Below, one piece after another: positions 47,169 to 58,560 of a DNA stretch of 64,000 bases. Made by a program: the position numbers and the translations under genes. The notes under the pieces are model-generated. The model was not told the origin of the DNA. It did not search any database and worked only from the letters and a program-made list of their open reading frames with translations. Position 1 is the stretch's first letter, and every line of letters begins with the position of its first letter. The DNA comes from Nymphaea colorata (Eukaryota; Streptophyta; Magnoliopsida; Nymphaeales; Nymphaeaceae), in NCBI RefSeq assembly GCF_008831285.2, contig NC_045140.1, positions 6,568,505 to 6,632,504 of the forward strand, given 5' to 3'.

Positions 47169-48554
47169 ATGAAGGGTGACCAGCTTCCTCTTCATGTGTT
47201 ACTGTTCCCATGTCTGGCTTTTGACCACGGTGCTTCCTCCTCCGTCCAACTCTCTAACTGGCTGTCTCACAACGGCATCAACATCACCTTCCTCTCTCCC
47301 ACCTCCTTCATCTCCAACGTCCGTTCCCTCCTTCACCCCAACATCCGCCTTGTCAGCTACCACCTTCCTCCCGTCGCCGGAATTCCGGCCGGCGTTGAAC
47401 CAACTGTTGGTGATCTGCCCTTGCTTGTGTCTCTCTTAGAGGCCGTAGAGTCCTGCAAACAACAGATTACAGATCAACTTTCCCAACTCTCCCCTCAAGT
47501 CGTTATCTTCGACTTCATCCACCACTGGCTCCCGCCGCTGGCTGATTCCCTTGGAATCAAGGCCGTCTTCTTCTACACCGGCAGCGCCGGGTCCGCCGCC
47601 TCGTGCCTCCGCACGATAAGGCGTCTCCGCGCCATCAAGCTTATGCTCGCTGTGGATCGATTGCTTCCGTCAAGTCTCCTTGCAGCATTTTCCGGCCTGA
47701 AGAGATGCGATGTTCGCGATATGCTGCATTTTTTCAAAAGCCACCGCGGCGTGGCGTTCTCGTTCTACCAGCGGTTGGCGGCCACCATAACGCTCAGCTC
47801 CGCCGTCGCCCTGAAGAGCGCCACAGAGATCGAGAGGAAGACGATCAAGTACCTCTCGTCCCGGTGCCCGAAGCGGCTGCTGCTCACCGGGACCCTCGTG
47901 TCAAAGGCTCCTCACGAAGGACTCGAGCCTCGGTGGGATTGGGAAGAATGGCTGAGCAAGTACCCAGCAGGATCGGTGGTCTTCTGCTCGGTAGGCAGTG
48001 AGGTCGGTCTACCGGACGAGCAGTTTACCGAGATAGTCGCCGGATTGGAGATGAGTGGCTTGCCATTCTTGCTGATCATGGACCTTCCGCCGACGTCCAA
48101 AGCGAAGGTTGTGGTGGAAGAGAGGTTGGGAGGAAAAGGGATGGTATGTAAAGGGTGGAAGCAGAAGCAGCAGCAGCAGCACATCTTGCGGCATTCTTCC
48201 GTCGGAGTTTACGTCGGTCATGGTGAACTGAGCTCGATGCTGGAGGCGGTGGCCGGCGGGTGTCAAGTGGTGGTGCTGCCGACGAAAGGAGATGTGGCTT
48301 CGGATGCGAAGGTAATGGTGGGGGAGCTTAAGGCTGGGGTGGCGGTCAAGGTGAGGAGATCGTGCGGGGGCGGGAGGTTGACGAGGGAGGCAGTGTGCAG
48401 AGCCGTGGGACTACTGATGTCGGAAGACTCCGATAGGACAAAGAGGGTGAGGGCCAACAACGCCAAGCTCAGGGAGCTGCTGCTCAATGATAGCTCCCAA
48501 CAGCACCACATTCAAAAGTTCATGGCGAAGCTCAGAGGGTTGATGGTTTCTTAG
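47169..48554 (+). CDS. Family-1 UDP-glycosyltransferase, UGT79/91/94-like, divergent PSPG box
   Basis: An intronless frame of 461 residues, normal for plant UGTs, which move a sugar from a UDP-sugar to a small acceptor in the cytosol. The N-terminus (LLFPCLAFDHGASSSVQLSNWL) places the catalytic His at residue 20, and VIFDF supplies the partner Asp at 115. CSVGSEVGLPDEQFTEIVAGLE (273-294) is the usual segment before the sugar-donor site. The PSPG box runs from W330 to about 376: HILRHSSVG, then VGHGELSSMLEA where relatives have HCGFGSMWES. H351, S356, E359 and D375 are kept, but the Cys/Gly/aromatic positions are replaced, the last Gln is Val, and a CAG run adds about three Gln. GDLPLL and similar words suggest the branch-forming group that adds a second sugar to flavonoid or other glycosides. 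The start is the first ATG after the GA repeat. The acceptor and sugar cannot be predicted. Confidence 0.9.
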   Translation: MKGDQLPLHVLLFPCLAFDHGASSSVQLSNWLSHNGINITFLSPTSFISNVRSLLHPNIRLVSYHLPPVAGIPAGVEPTVGDLPLLVSLLEAVESCKQQITDQLSQLSPQVVIFDFIHHWLPPLADSLGIKAVFFYTGSAGSAASCLRTIRRLRAIKLMLAVDRLLPSSLLAAFSGLKRCDVRDMLHFFKSHRGVAFSFYQRLAATITLSSAVALKSATEIERKTIKYLSSRCPKRLLLTGTLVSKAPHEGLEPRWDWEEWLSKYPAGSVVFCSVGSEVGLPDEQFTEIVAGLEMSGLPFLLIMDLPPTSKAKVVVEERLGGKGMVCKGWKQKQQQQHILRHSSVGVYVGHGELSSMLEAVAGGCQVVVLPTKGDVASDAKVMVGELKAGVAVKVRRSCGGGRLTREAVCRAVGLLMSEDSDRTKRVRANNAKLRELLLNDSSQQHHIQKFMAKLRGLMVS

Positions 48555-49276
48555 AGCATTAGTGACTAAATGTCATTGTCTTCATAGAACCTTGTAACAT
48601 AGTGTTTCCTGAATCTATGTTTAATTTTGAAGTAAAATCACTCAACAATAACAAACTATTATGGACACTAAACGACCCCTTAAAGGAGCCCTGGTGTTCC
48701 TGGACATGGCCCCTCAATGGCAGACTGGGCCCTTCTGGTGGGCAGGACAGTAGGCAAGGTAAAGACTTATCTATGGCAGCTGGCTTGACTACCATTAAAT
48801 ATGTCTTGTCTGTTAGTTCTGTGCATTTCATGTCGGTGGTGCCTATGTCAATCTAAATTATCAAGACCATATATTTTTGCTTGCAAAAGTTCACATTCAA
48901 GTGTCACAATGTCCCTTAGTCTTCTATTTGTCTCCACCTTGAAAGAGGTGGCCTCTTTGTTCCTAATCTTCACTTGAAGAGTACAGTGTTGGTGCTTAAG
49001 AGATTATGTGGCATTGGTGCTTAGGAGATTATATGTTCTCTGCTTGGTTGACAGTGTTTGCACTCATCTCCTTCGGCAAAAATATCCAACCCCTGCCCAA
49101 CTGACTGCTCTTCGCAGCCTTTTTTCTCATCACAGTTTCATTAGTTCACTGCATAGAGCAAAGTGTTGCTACAGTTTTTAGACAGCCCCTGGCATACACT
49201 TATCTGTTTTGGCGCAATGAGCTTGCTTTGAACGTGCATATGGTATCTTCGCCACTACATGCCCAACAATAAAATA
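48555..49276. other. 3' flank of the glycosyltransferase; no further gene
   Basis: No coding frame with a recognisable motif and no canonical AATAAA close to the stop codon. Confidence 0.4.
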
Positions 49277-49538
49277 CACTGGACGACCTAAAACTATCCC
49301 TAAAAGTATATGCTGCCATTTCTAAAAATAATTAGAAACAATGGAGCTACCATTCCTACACAATTCCTAAAAGTGGTGTTCCTAAATCCTTTTAAGAATG
49401 GTCATGACTTACTAACAAAATTTATTAGGAATGATCGTAAAACATTCCTAGAAGTTTACTTTCTAGTTATACGTTTAGGTATATATACGAACAGTCAAGG
49501 TCATAATACCTCATGCAATCCCACTTTTAGGAACAGTG
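49277..49538. mobile_element. Possible CACTA-like MITE, 262 bp
   Basis: The ends CACTGG and AACAGTG are inverted, with subterminal motifs CCTAAAAGT (near 49308 and 49367) and ACTTTTAGGAA (near 49523) in opposite orientations, plus several ATTCCTA/TTAGGAAT words inside. The flanks ATA and GTA are only a rough 3-bp target duplication. Confidence 0.4.
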
Positions 49539-49689
49539 GTATGACAAAAAACCTGGTTTTAGTGTTCAGGTAGTATGACAAAAACCAGGTTTTTACTTTT
49601 GAAAACCTGGTTTTTGTTTGGATGAGAAAAAAATGGTTTTTGGTACCTTTCAAACATGATTTCAACCGAGTGATAGTTAATCTATAGTT

Positions 49690-49690
49690 C

Positions 49691-49734
<44 letters not shown>
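49690..49734. repeat. Compound microsatellite (CA)n(TA)n
   Basis: About 14 CA units followed by about 8 TA units. Confidence 0.96.
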
Positions 49735-49839
49735 AAGAGAAGAATATTAAACAAATATAGATTTGTTGCTCATAAAACATTACAATTAATGAAGATATAC
49801 AAAAAAATATGAATAATTAACCTTAGCTCCAGCTCCAGC

Positions 49840-49935
49840 TCCATTTACATTGTTTTTTGTTATGACTTCCCTCTTACAAATAAAAAATCTACATTCTTTT
49901 TTGTTATGACTTCCCTCCTACAAATCAAAAATAAA
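49840..49935 (+). repeat. Short tandem duplication
   Basis: TTTTTTGTTATGACTTCCCTC followed by TACAAAT-AAAAAT occurs twice, about 47 bp apart. Confidence 0.8.
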
Positions 49936-51260
49936 ATTCATATATCCAAATTCTCCCCTTATAAGTTGCATATTTAGAATTTTGCATTGATGAGACCCAA
50001 AAAATATTCCCTGTCAATGTTGAGACTGATGAATCTTCGGAGCCTCCAGCCACTATTGCAGTCTTCAAGATGAAATTGATACTGATGGAGGAGTCTCTAT
50101 CTTCTGTCTCACCATAGATTTTCTGCACCATCAGCAACAAACTGAAGAAGACCATTTAAACAGGAAAAAAAAAACACTAAACACCAAAAATCTATTTAAG
50201 CAACAAAATAAATGAAAAGCAAAATACTCAAGTATAGGCCCAAAAATAAGAAAAGCACAAGCATTTGTTATTAAAGCGGATAATCAGCAACTAACATTGA
50301 AAAACAAAGATCTTTCAACGAAGAAAACTGCGACAAAGCAAAGAGAATTAATAATGCAACAGTAATGCAAGTTTCTTCTCATATACGTGCAGTTTGAAGC
50401 TACTAAAACCAGTATGAAATGCTAAACAAACAAAATAAGACCAAATAAATATGTGGTGCGTGACAAATGCAATATATTAGACAACTAACATTTGCTATAA
50501 AGTAGAACTATTCAACACAAAAATCCATCACAAAATCATTAGATCCAGTAAGAAAAGGGATTAGCAAGCCCATGCCACTCTAAAAGTTCCCACCCAAGAT
50601 TTCCAATATACCCTAAAAAACCTACCACCACGAACAAAAAATGGCATAACCAACGACAATCATCAACAATTCGGAACAAACACAGCATCTAAGAAATCAT
50701 CAAACCATCAACCAAACGCAAAAAGACAAATAATAAGCTGATCCAAATTCAACTCCCTCTCTATCTCTCCCTACAAAAAGGGAAAGAACGTGGCCTCCCT
50801 CTCTATATGCCATGGCATACGTCAAATAACCATCTGGACCTGCTCTATTATAAAATCAAGCTTAAAAAGAAGATAAAATAAATAATTTGGAGTTCGAATG
50901 AAGAGAAAAGAACAATCTAAACAAAATGAAAAATTGTATGTGGTTTTTAGAATATTTTCAATCTGGTGGCATTTTTAAGCAAGGGATTTTTTGTCCATAG
51001 TTGTGTCAAATAAATAAATAGAACAATAAAAATGAGTATTTGTTGTAAGATCATATCAAGTGAACCAACAGCAACATTCTCAAACATGCTTCACATAACT
51101 CTATGAAGGTAGGCATACCAGTCATAAATTTCCAACCAGGATGGGGCTCCCAAATCAATGATGCAAATGTAAACAATCTTATTTGTTTCATAAGGAAGTA
51201 ACTTGAAAAAAATCACCTGGTAAGAATAAATAAAGTCCATGATTTAGTGTTCTTTTGCCA
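49936..51260. other. No gene recognised
   Basis: AT-rich sequence without a credible frame on either strand. Confidence 0.4.
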
Positions 51261-51274
51261 TTTTGGTTTTCAGG

Positions 51275-51430
51275 TAGGGGTGAACACGGCCAAGTAGAGC
51301 CCGAGTTTAGTCAGCTCGAACTCGGCTTGACTAATGAAACCTCGAGCTCGATTCGTCTCGAGCTCGAGAATAGCTCAACGGCAGCAGATCGAGCTGGACT
51401 CGGCAGTTACGCGTTGAGCTCGACCTCAAC
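51275..51430. repeat. GAGCTCG-rich repeat patch
   Basis: GAGCTCG and its variants recur on both strands over about 150 bp, beginning AGGGGTGAACACGG. Such patches occur at ends of non-autonomous plant transposons. The open frame across it is a by-product. Confidence 0.6.
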
Positions 51431-52253
51431 TGAAAGCCCAAAAATTACTACAGTTATTATTCTACATAACATAAGAACTAATCAATAAATGGCCCTTAAT
51501 ATAGCAAATCAACATTTTCTAGCCTTCCTATCAGGTATAGCCTGGTTGGCTTTTAAGCAACATTTCCCCTCCATGCCAAGACTCAGTAACCAGAGAATGC
51601 TAGATAGAGATTAAAAAATAAAGACAACAACTACCTACTTTTTCTTCTAACCCAATAACCTCATATGCTAAAAATTTTGGTGCATCCAAGTTGTGCATTG
51701 GTGTACTCAATTCTCTGTTCTTCACAAGCTGACTGCCATTCAAGAAAAAGAAAAGTCAGTGTAACATCACGTGGATGGAGAAACTGCCATGGAAGAAATT
51801 TGTGCAAATTCCACCAAAATGTAGAAAACTGAAAGCATATTAACAAAAGGTCCTCAACCATGTGCAATAATCACAATGCCTTTCAGGTCTTCAAGACCAA
51901 GCAAATTGTGAGGCATGACTAATGAGTTTTACGCACTAGTTGACTCTCAAGCCTCAAATTATTCTATGTCCAGAAAGCTGTAATCTCATGAGGCTCAACT
52001 CAGATATATCAGATAATATGCATGATCACTTACAATTGGCCAAGTGAAACCTTGGAATAGAGAAAATTCCTTACCATGATCAATTTAGAACAGCTCAAGC
52101 AACTTCCAGAAAGCATGGGATGAAAGATAAACCACACGGTAGAATATCTTCACTTGATATAGTAATAGACAACCATATAAGTCTGCTAAATAGATTTGGT
52201 GCAATCAACAGACAATCCAAGTGAATGATCTGATAAAAAATCCAACTAAAGTG
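51431..52253. other. No gene recognised
   Basis: I see no feature here. Confidence 0.4.
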
Positions 52254-52757
52254 TTTGCATCCCCAAAAAATATTTGGTTTTGAAGTGCTCCAAAAAAATG
52301 AGGTTTCATTTTGAAATGAGAGAGAAAGAGACTTGCTCGTCGATACGATGATTGACCTTCCTGGTGCCTTTGCTGGGGTAACCAATTCAAGGGCTATGCT
52401 TATTTTTTATGCATTTCGTTTTTGCTTTAAACATTTTTTTTATTCTACATGCGGTGTAGTTTTTGAGAAAAATGTTGAAGATTTGATGTTTCAAGATTTT
52501 GAGAAAGATTTGAAGAATCATTTGAGAGAGTAAAACATTTTGATTTGACAAATTTTGAATTGAGAAAACTTTACAAATATCATTTGAAAACATTTAGACA
52601 TCACATTTTGAAGTCAATTTAGTGTTCTCTTAAGACTTTAAGTACGTTTGAGTTTTTGCTCTAACTCGGTTACTACTTATTTAGAGCTTCATCTCGTCTT
52701 GTTTAAGTTCTTTTAGAAATGTGCTTGTGATCATTCGTGATGGTAAGTGAATATAAA
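52254..52757 (+). repeat. Left arm of a long inverted repeat
   Basis: This ~500-bp sequence, starting TGTTTGCATCCC, is found in reverse complement at 61330-61862. Shared words include AAGGGCTATGCTTATT, TTTAGTGTTCTCTTAAGA and AAGTTCTTTTAGAAATG. I estimate roughly 75-80% identity by eye, with indels. It lies just before the gag region of the gypsy relic and could be an LTR of this or another element. Confidence 0.8.
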
Positions 52758-52899
52758 TGTAACCTAGCCATATTTCAAGTGAAAGTTTGGAGGAGAAGCC
52801 AAAAAAGAAAATAAAGTCAGCCAAGAAGGGGAAAAAAGATAAAAAAAAATATATCCCAAACAATAGCTCAGGCAACAAGAAAGGAAATATGCTCATATT

Positions 52900-55800
52900 C
52901 ATACAAAGATTATTACCTAGGCATTGAAGAAGACAAAGACGTGAAGGGTTTACTTAAGGAGTTCATCAAGTATGTTAGAACCACTTGCCCACGTGTTCAC
53001 CTCACAACATTCATCAGTGAATCTGGGTGAATAATGGAGCCTTGTTTTGCGACTTTCCAAAAAGTCTCAAAGGCATTGCTGCACAATGGTACAAAAAAAT
53101 ATTAACCCAGTTGAATTCAAGGAATTCAATAGATTGGTCAACATGTTCGTTGAAAGATTTGAGCAAAATGTTCTCATAACTCCAACCCTCAGTACTCTTT
53201 GCTGTCTTTGTCAGAAACAAGAAGAAAAGACTTGAAAATTTATCTAAAGATGGAGAATTCAATGCAACAAGATGAAGGTGTCTACCTTTGAAACACAAGC
53301 TCTGTCACTTGTCAGAAAAAATTCTTGCCCAATCAAGAATTTTGCTGATTTAATTAAACAAGCAAATACAACAAAAGAAGAAATTAAAGAAACTGATTTT
53401 GATGGAATTATTTCACCCAAGTACAAGGAAGAGGGCAAGAAAGGAGGTAAAGCCCAGTTACCCACCCATTGCATAGCAAATGCCGGCACACAAAAAGATA
53501 ACAGCAACGACTATAAGCATCGTAAAAAATGAACCATAAGAAAAGCACACAACCACCCAAGGAACACGAAGAAGAAAAGAACAAACACCTAGGCTGGAGT
53601 TATGATCGGAAGTTCACTCCCTTTAGTCAACCTCACGAGAAGATCCTGGAATATCTCATTGCCAAAGGAACTGTCGTCCTATCAAAAGTTTCAAAACCTT
53701 CAAAAATAATGGTAAATGATAATGAAGACTATGTAAGTTTTATCGTGCCTCTAGTCATGTCACTGAAGAATTTTTCGTCTTCAAGAATATCATCTAAGAT
53801 TTCATTAACAAAGATTTTAAGGTTGATGATGATAGCATTCCTGAAGTACTAATGAATCTATTCCTTGATCATGAAAAGGCAACAATCACCACAATCATAG
53901 TGGTCACTCTGCTCCCATATCATCCGTAGAAGCACATACAACCTTGTGATGAAGACAGATCACACCAAGTCATGGTAACCAATCGAGGTAAGGAACATCT
54001 AGATTTCATTGGTATGATGAACAACAAGGCAGGAAGTTCATCCAGAAATCTCGACATGATTCTCAAGAATTTTCTTCTGCAAGGCAACGATAAGTCATCA
54101 GATGGCTCCTCAAATGATAATTCAAGTTATTTAGATGATGTCATTCCTTTGAAAAAAGGTCTTATTGAGGAAGACTAGATTCAAACCTCCAAAGACCAGT
54201 CAATCACTTTTACAAAATATGATCTTTAAGAATGAGGATATTACCAGGAAGATGCTCTCTACATTGCCATCAAGTTGATAAAATGAATGTGCCACATGTA
54301 TTGATCGATTGAGAAAATGGCTTAAATATTTTTCTTAATCTCATGGCCAAGGTTTTGAGCTTCTGTGAAGACAAATATCACCCAATCAAACCAAGATCTA
54401 AGGATATGACAGTTGAAGTATAAATAGCAAAGGAACCCTCATCATTGATGTGATCGTCAAATGCACCCGTCATTGCATTTCATTTCATGTGGTAGATGCA
54501 CCCGCATCATAAAACTTGCTCCTAGGGGCGGCCTTGGATCTGCAAAGTACGATGTATCTCATCTTCTCTTCACCAATGCCTCAAGTGGATTTTTGGTCCA
54601 TCTAACATCACCGCACATGTAGAAGACCTGGTCGAGAGAGGTTGGTATAGCCAATGCTCCCTAGACCAATTGGTTCAGTAGATGTACCTCACAAAAGGAC
54701 AACGAAAGAAGCCCCCTTGAAAGAATGTATCTTGAGTATGGAGATACATAAATCGTTATGGAGATAGGTAAATCGTTTGGAAGTGTCTATACTGTCTCAA
54801 GCAGTCATTGAACTATCAAGAATATCCCTTATGCTCATTTCATGAAAAACCTTAAAAGATTTAAGTTGCTTTTGAAATGTGACTATCGTCCGTTCACTGG
54901 CTTCATGAAGAATGAAGATGACATCTTACAACTAATCACCATCTCCTTTTAGATGAACACCAAAAGATTGGGGTATCCTGAGAAAGTTTGAAGAATGTCT
55001 TGTTGGCCAACAGTATTCACTTTTGTTTTCAAATTCTCTCATGAATTTTGTGATCTTAACTTGTACATGTCTGGTTCCATAAGAGGACCCTCTTTATGTA
55101 CTAAGCGCTTTCCATATGCAATGCAAGTAATTTTTTGTTATGATTATCAATTTTAATGTTGTTCAATTTTCTTTTATCTTCCTCTTTGCAGGATGTCGGG
55201 ACTTAACATGCCTTAGTTCCTTCTTTTTTCTTGAGAGTTCCCTCACAAAGCATATGCCAAAATAAATAGTTGTTGAAATACAACCTATGGCAACACTCGA
55301 ACCAAAACGACCAGAATTTACTCAAATTCAAAAGCCAAAATATCTATCATCCTTAGTTAATGATTCAATTGAAGAAATTAATATTTCAACTAGTGAAAAT
55401 CCTAAGATCCTTTAAATTGGCACAAGTTTGTAAGTATAAGAAATGAAAAAGTTGGTAGAGTTTTTTATGTCACCAAGAAGTTTTTTGCATTGACCTATGA
55501 AGATAGGTCAGGCCTAGACCCTAAGCTGGCTTAACATCATTTGCCTCTAAGTCCCAATTGCAAGCTAGTAAAACAAAAACTACGCAAGCTTGATCTTTGA
55601 TTGGAAAGGCCCATAAAAGGAGTAGAGGACTTGCTAAAAGCCAAATTTATTCATACCATCATTATCTCGAGTGGTAGGCTAACATCATGGTTGTTCCCAA
55701 AAAGAATGGCAAGGTCAAGTTATGCATTAACGTTCGAGACCTAGATAAAGTCACACCGTAGGAAGATTACCCTCTTCCAAACATCGATCTATTGGTAAAT

Positions 55801-58560
55801 AGTACTATAGGTCATGTCATACTCTTTTTTATGGATAGATATTCATGATACAACCAAATCAAATTGGAGATCAAGGATCTGTCTAAAACCATCTTTACCA
55901 TGCCTTTGGGCACTTTCTGTTACACAATAATGTCATTTGGATTAAAGAATGTTGGAGCAACTTATCAAGGGTCATGGCTGCCACCTTCTATTACCAAATG
56001 CATAAAATCATGGATGTGTATATTGATGGCATCTTAATTAAATCTAAGACCAGGGAGGATCACATTGAAACTCTCAAAAGTGTGTGTGTGGAGTTGAATC
56101 TGTTAAACTCTTAGGTTTTATGATCAGTAAAAAGGGGTTCAAAATGGATCTTACCAAAGTTAAAGCAAACATCGACATGTCACAACTCACTAATATCAAA
56201 GAACTACAAAATTTGCAATGATGAATCCAATCTATCAGACGATTCATCTCCAACTTAGCCACGAGATATGAACCAATCAATCAGTTACTAAGGAAAGACG
56301 TCAAATTTGAATGGGGTCTTGAATGTCAACAATCACTAGAAATGATCAAGAAGTATCTTTTGAATCTACTGGTACTAAAACCCTAAATGTTGGGTAGACC
56401 ATTGCTACTTTACTTCACAGTAAATGATTCAGCATGTGGCGGTTTCTTGACATAGTTGTTGGAAGGAAGTCGCATAGAGCATGCAAAATATTACGTCAGC
56501 AAAACTTTTATCCAATATGAAAAGAAGTACTCTCTCATGAAAAAAACTTGTCTAGCATTGGTTTGAAAGTGTTAGAAGCTGAGACATTATTTATTAGCTT
56601 GTGAAGTCAAAATATTCTCCAAACTAAATCCTCTTAAGTATATCTTGGAGTAACCATTGCTTAATGGTTGCATCGCCAAGTGGCAAGTTTGATGATGTAA
56701 TATAATATTAAACATGTGTCCCACAAATCAATCAAATGACAAGTAAATGCAGATCAGTTACCAAATTTTCCCTAGCACGAATAAATCAAAGCAGATGATG
56801 AATTTGCTAATGAGCAGGTGTTAAGATTAGAAGTGGCCCTCATATGGAAGATTTTTTTTTATGGATCTTAGAGCAGGTATAGGCATTTTGCTTATCTCTC
56901 TGGAAGATGAAATAATTCCATACTTTTTGAAACTCGACATTACAAGTACTCATAACATGGCCAAATATGAGACCCTCATACAATGACTTTGTTCTTTGTT
57001 GAGTTTTCAAGTAAAGAAGGTGCATGCTTTCGGTGACTCTTGGCTTATCATCAACCAAGTGAATGGAGAGTGGCAGGTCAAAGAAGAAAAAGTTGGTCCT
57101 TAATCCATGAGTTTGAAGAAGTGATGCTGGCTCACATAAAAACAGATGGCAACCCTATTGAGGATGGCCTCGAGAGCCTATGATCTACTATCTCCTTCTA
57201 AGCCATCGAAGCAATCTATTTATTTGATATTGGACAATTAAATCATCCCGCTTTCGAAGTAATGAAACATGTTCATCATATCCATGAAGGAAATACGTCT
57301 TGGTATCATGATACCAAAGTTTATATTGAGAATGAAGAATTCTTGACTAGAATACCTAAAAAAACCATTCAACTTATGTCAGCAATGTACTTTATTCTTA
57401 TCTGAGTTCTAAACAGTTATATGAGTTCTAAACTGATGAGGATTTAGTACCGAATACTCTTGGTGTTTTAGTGAGAATGAGTCAAAAGAAGTCATCAAAG
57501 AGGCACATCGAGGAGACTGTGGAGGCCATATTGGTTACCAAACAAATAATTCGTGTAGTATATTATTGACATATTCAAATAGATTATTACCACTTTACTA
57601 AAAGATATAAGAAATGTCAGTTGCATGCCCCTACAATCCTTGCACCGGTCTCTCACTTGCATTCTATAACATCTCCTTGGTCCTTTTCAATATGAACATT
57701 TGACTTATTCAGACCTACCCCTACAACTTCTAACGGCCATAAGCATTTCCTCGCTGCAATAGGCTATTTTACCAAATGGGTAAAAGTCGTGACACTTAGG
57801 ACAGTAAAAGGTTGACTTGTAGTGTCCTTTATCTACATTTTCTGTGTAGATTTGGAATCTCACATGATATAGTATTTAATAACAAAACTCATTTAAAAAA
57901 TAAAAAATAAATAAAGTAGTCACGTAGCAAATACCGTATCCAGCATCATTTCTTAACTTCTTATTACCCTCAAAGTAATGGGCAAGAAGAAGCCATCAAT
58001 ATGATCTCAATCTGCATCTTGAAGCGAATAGTAGAAACTGATCAAGACCGGCATGAAAACATGCATAACGCCTTGCGGTTATATCGCCCCACTATGAGTA
58101 CTCCAACAAATGCTACCCTAATAGAGCTAGTCTATGGAACAAAAGTGGTTCCACAATTGCATATATTAAAACATGTTTTGAAGTTTGCTTCTCTTATAAA
58201 ACTTCCTATAAATGAATATCAACAGAAAGGACTAATGCAGCTCGATTTGTTAGATGAAAAGAGGTTAAAAGCAGCTAAGCACGTTGAAGTCTATCATTAA
58301 AGAGTGACTAGACAATTTGCCAAGTCTGTTATTGAAAGACATTTCGAAGTGAATGACTTGGTCTTACAGTCTGTGGTTATCTCAGAAGGCGAGTTCATGG
58401 CAAGTGGGCACTGAACAAGGAAGGCCCATACGTTGTTAAGGAAGTTTTGCCCAATAACTCATACCGGTTGATTGATGTTGATGGGGTGGAACTCACTGAT
58501 CCTGTTAATGCACTTCACTTCAAGAAATTATATGTTAGTCTTCATGTGTTCACCTTTCAA
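52900..58560 (+). pseudogene. Broken Ty3/gypsy polyprotein, Tat lineage
   Basis: Domains in order, all interrupted by stops and frameshifts. Gag-like segments lie at about 52900-54180. Aspartic-protease remains (VLID-NGLNIF) are near 54300. Reverse transcriptase at 55610-56070 shows PKKNGKVKLCINVRDLDKVTP, DYPLPNIDLLV, a decayed MDRYS-YNQIK and SFGLKN-GATYQ. RNase H at 56390-56690 shows KYYVSKTFIQYEKKYS, CLAL, LRHYLLACEVKIFSK and LNPLKYILE. A second RNase-H-like segment is at 56840-57130. The integrase zinc finger and core are at 57490-57810 (CQLHAP, FLAAIGYFTKWVKVV), and its C-terminal part at 58000-58300 (LYRPTMSTPTNAT, LVYGTKVV) continues into DLV. Two RNase H regions are typical of plant Tat/Ogre/Retand elements. 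It cannot be active. Confidence 0.92.

Noticed and set aside
47912-48511. Long antisense and shifted frames inside the glycosyltransferase
   Set aside because: They are shadows of the high-GC coding frame, which has the UGT motifs.
51255-51488. 77-codon frame near 51.3 kb
   Set aside because: It is driven by the GAGCTCG repeat. No family motif and no conserved start.
53529-53852. 107-codon frame as a separate gene
   Set aside because: It lies within the gag-like part of the gypsy relic in the same direction and has no independent support.
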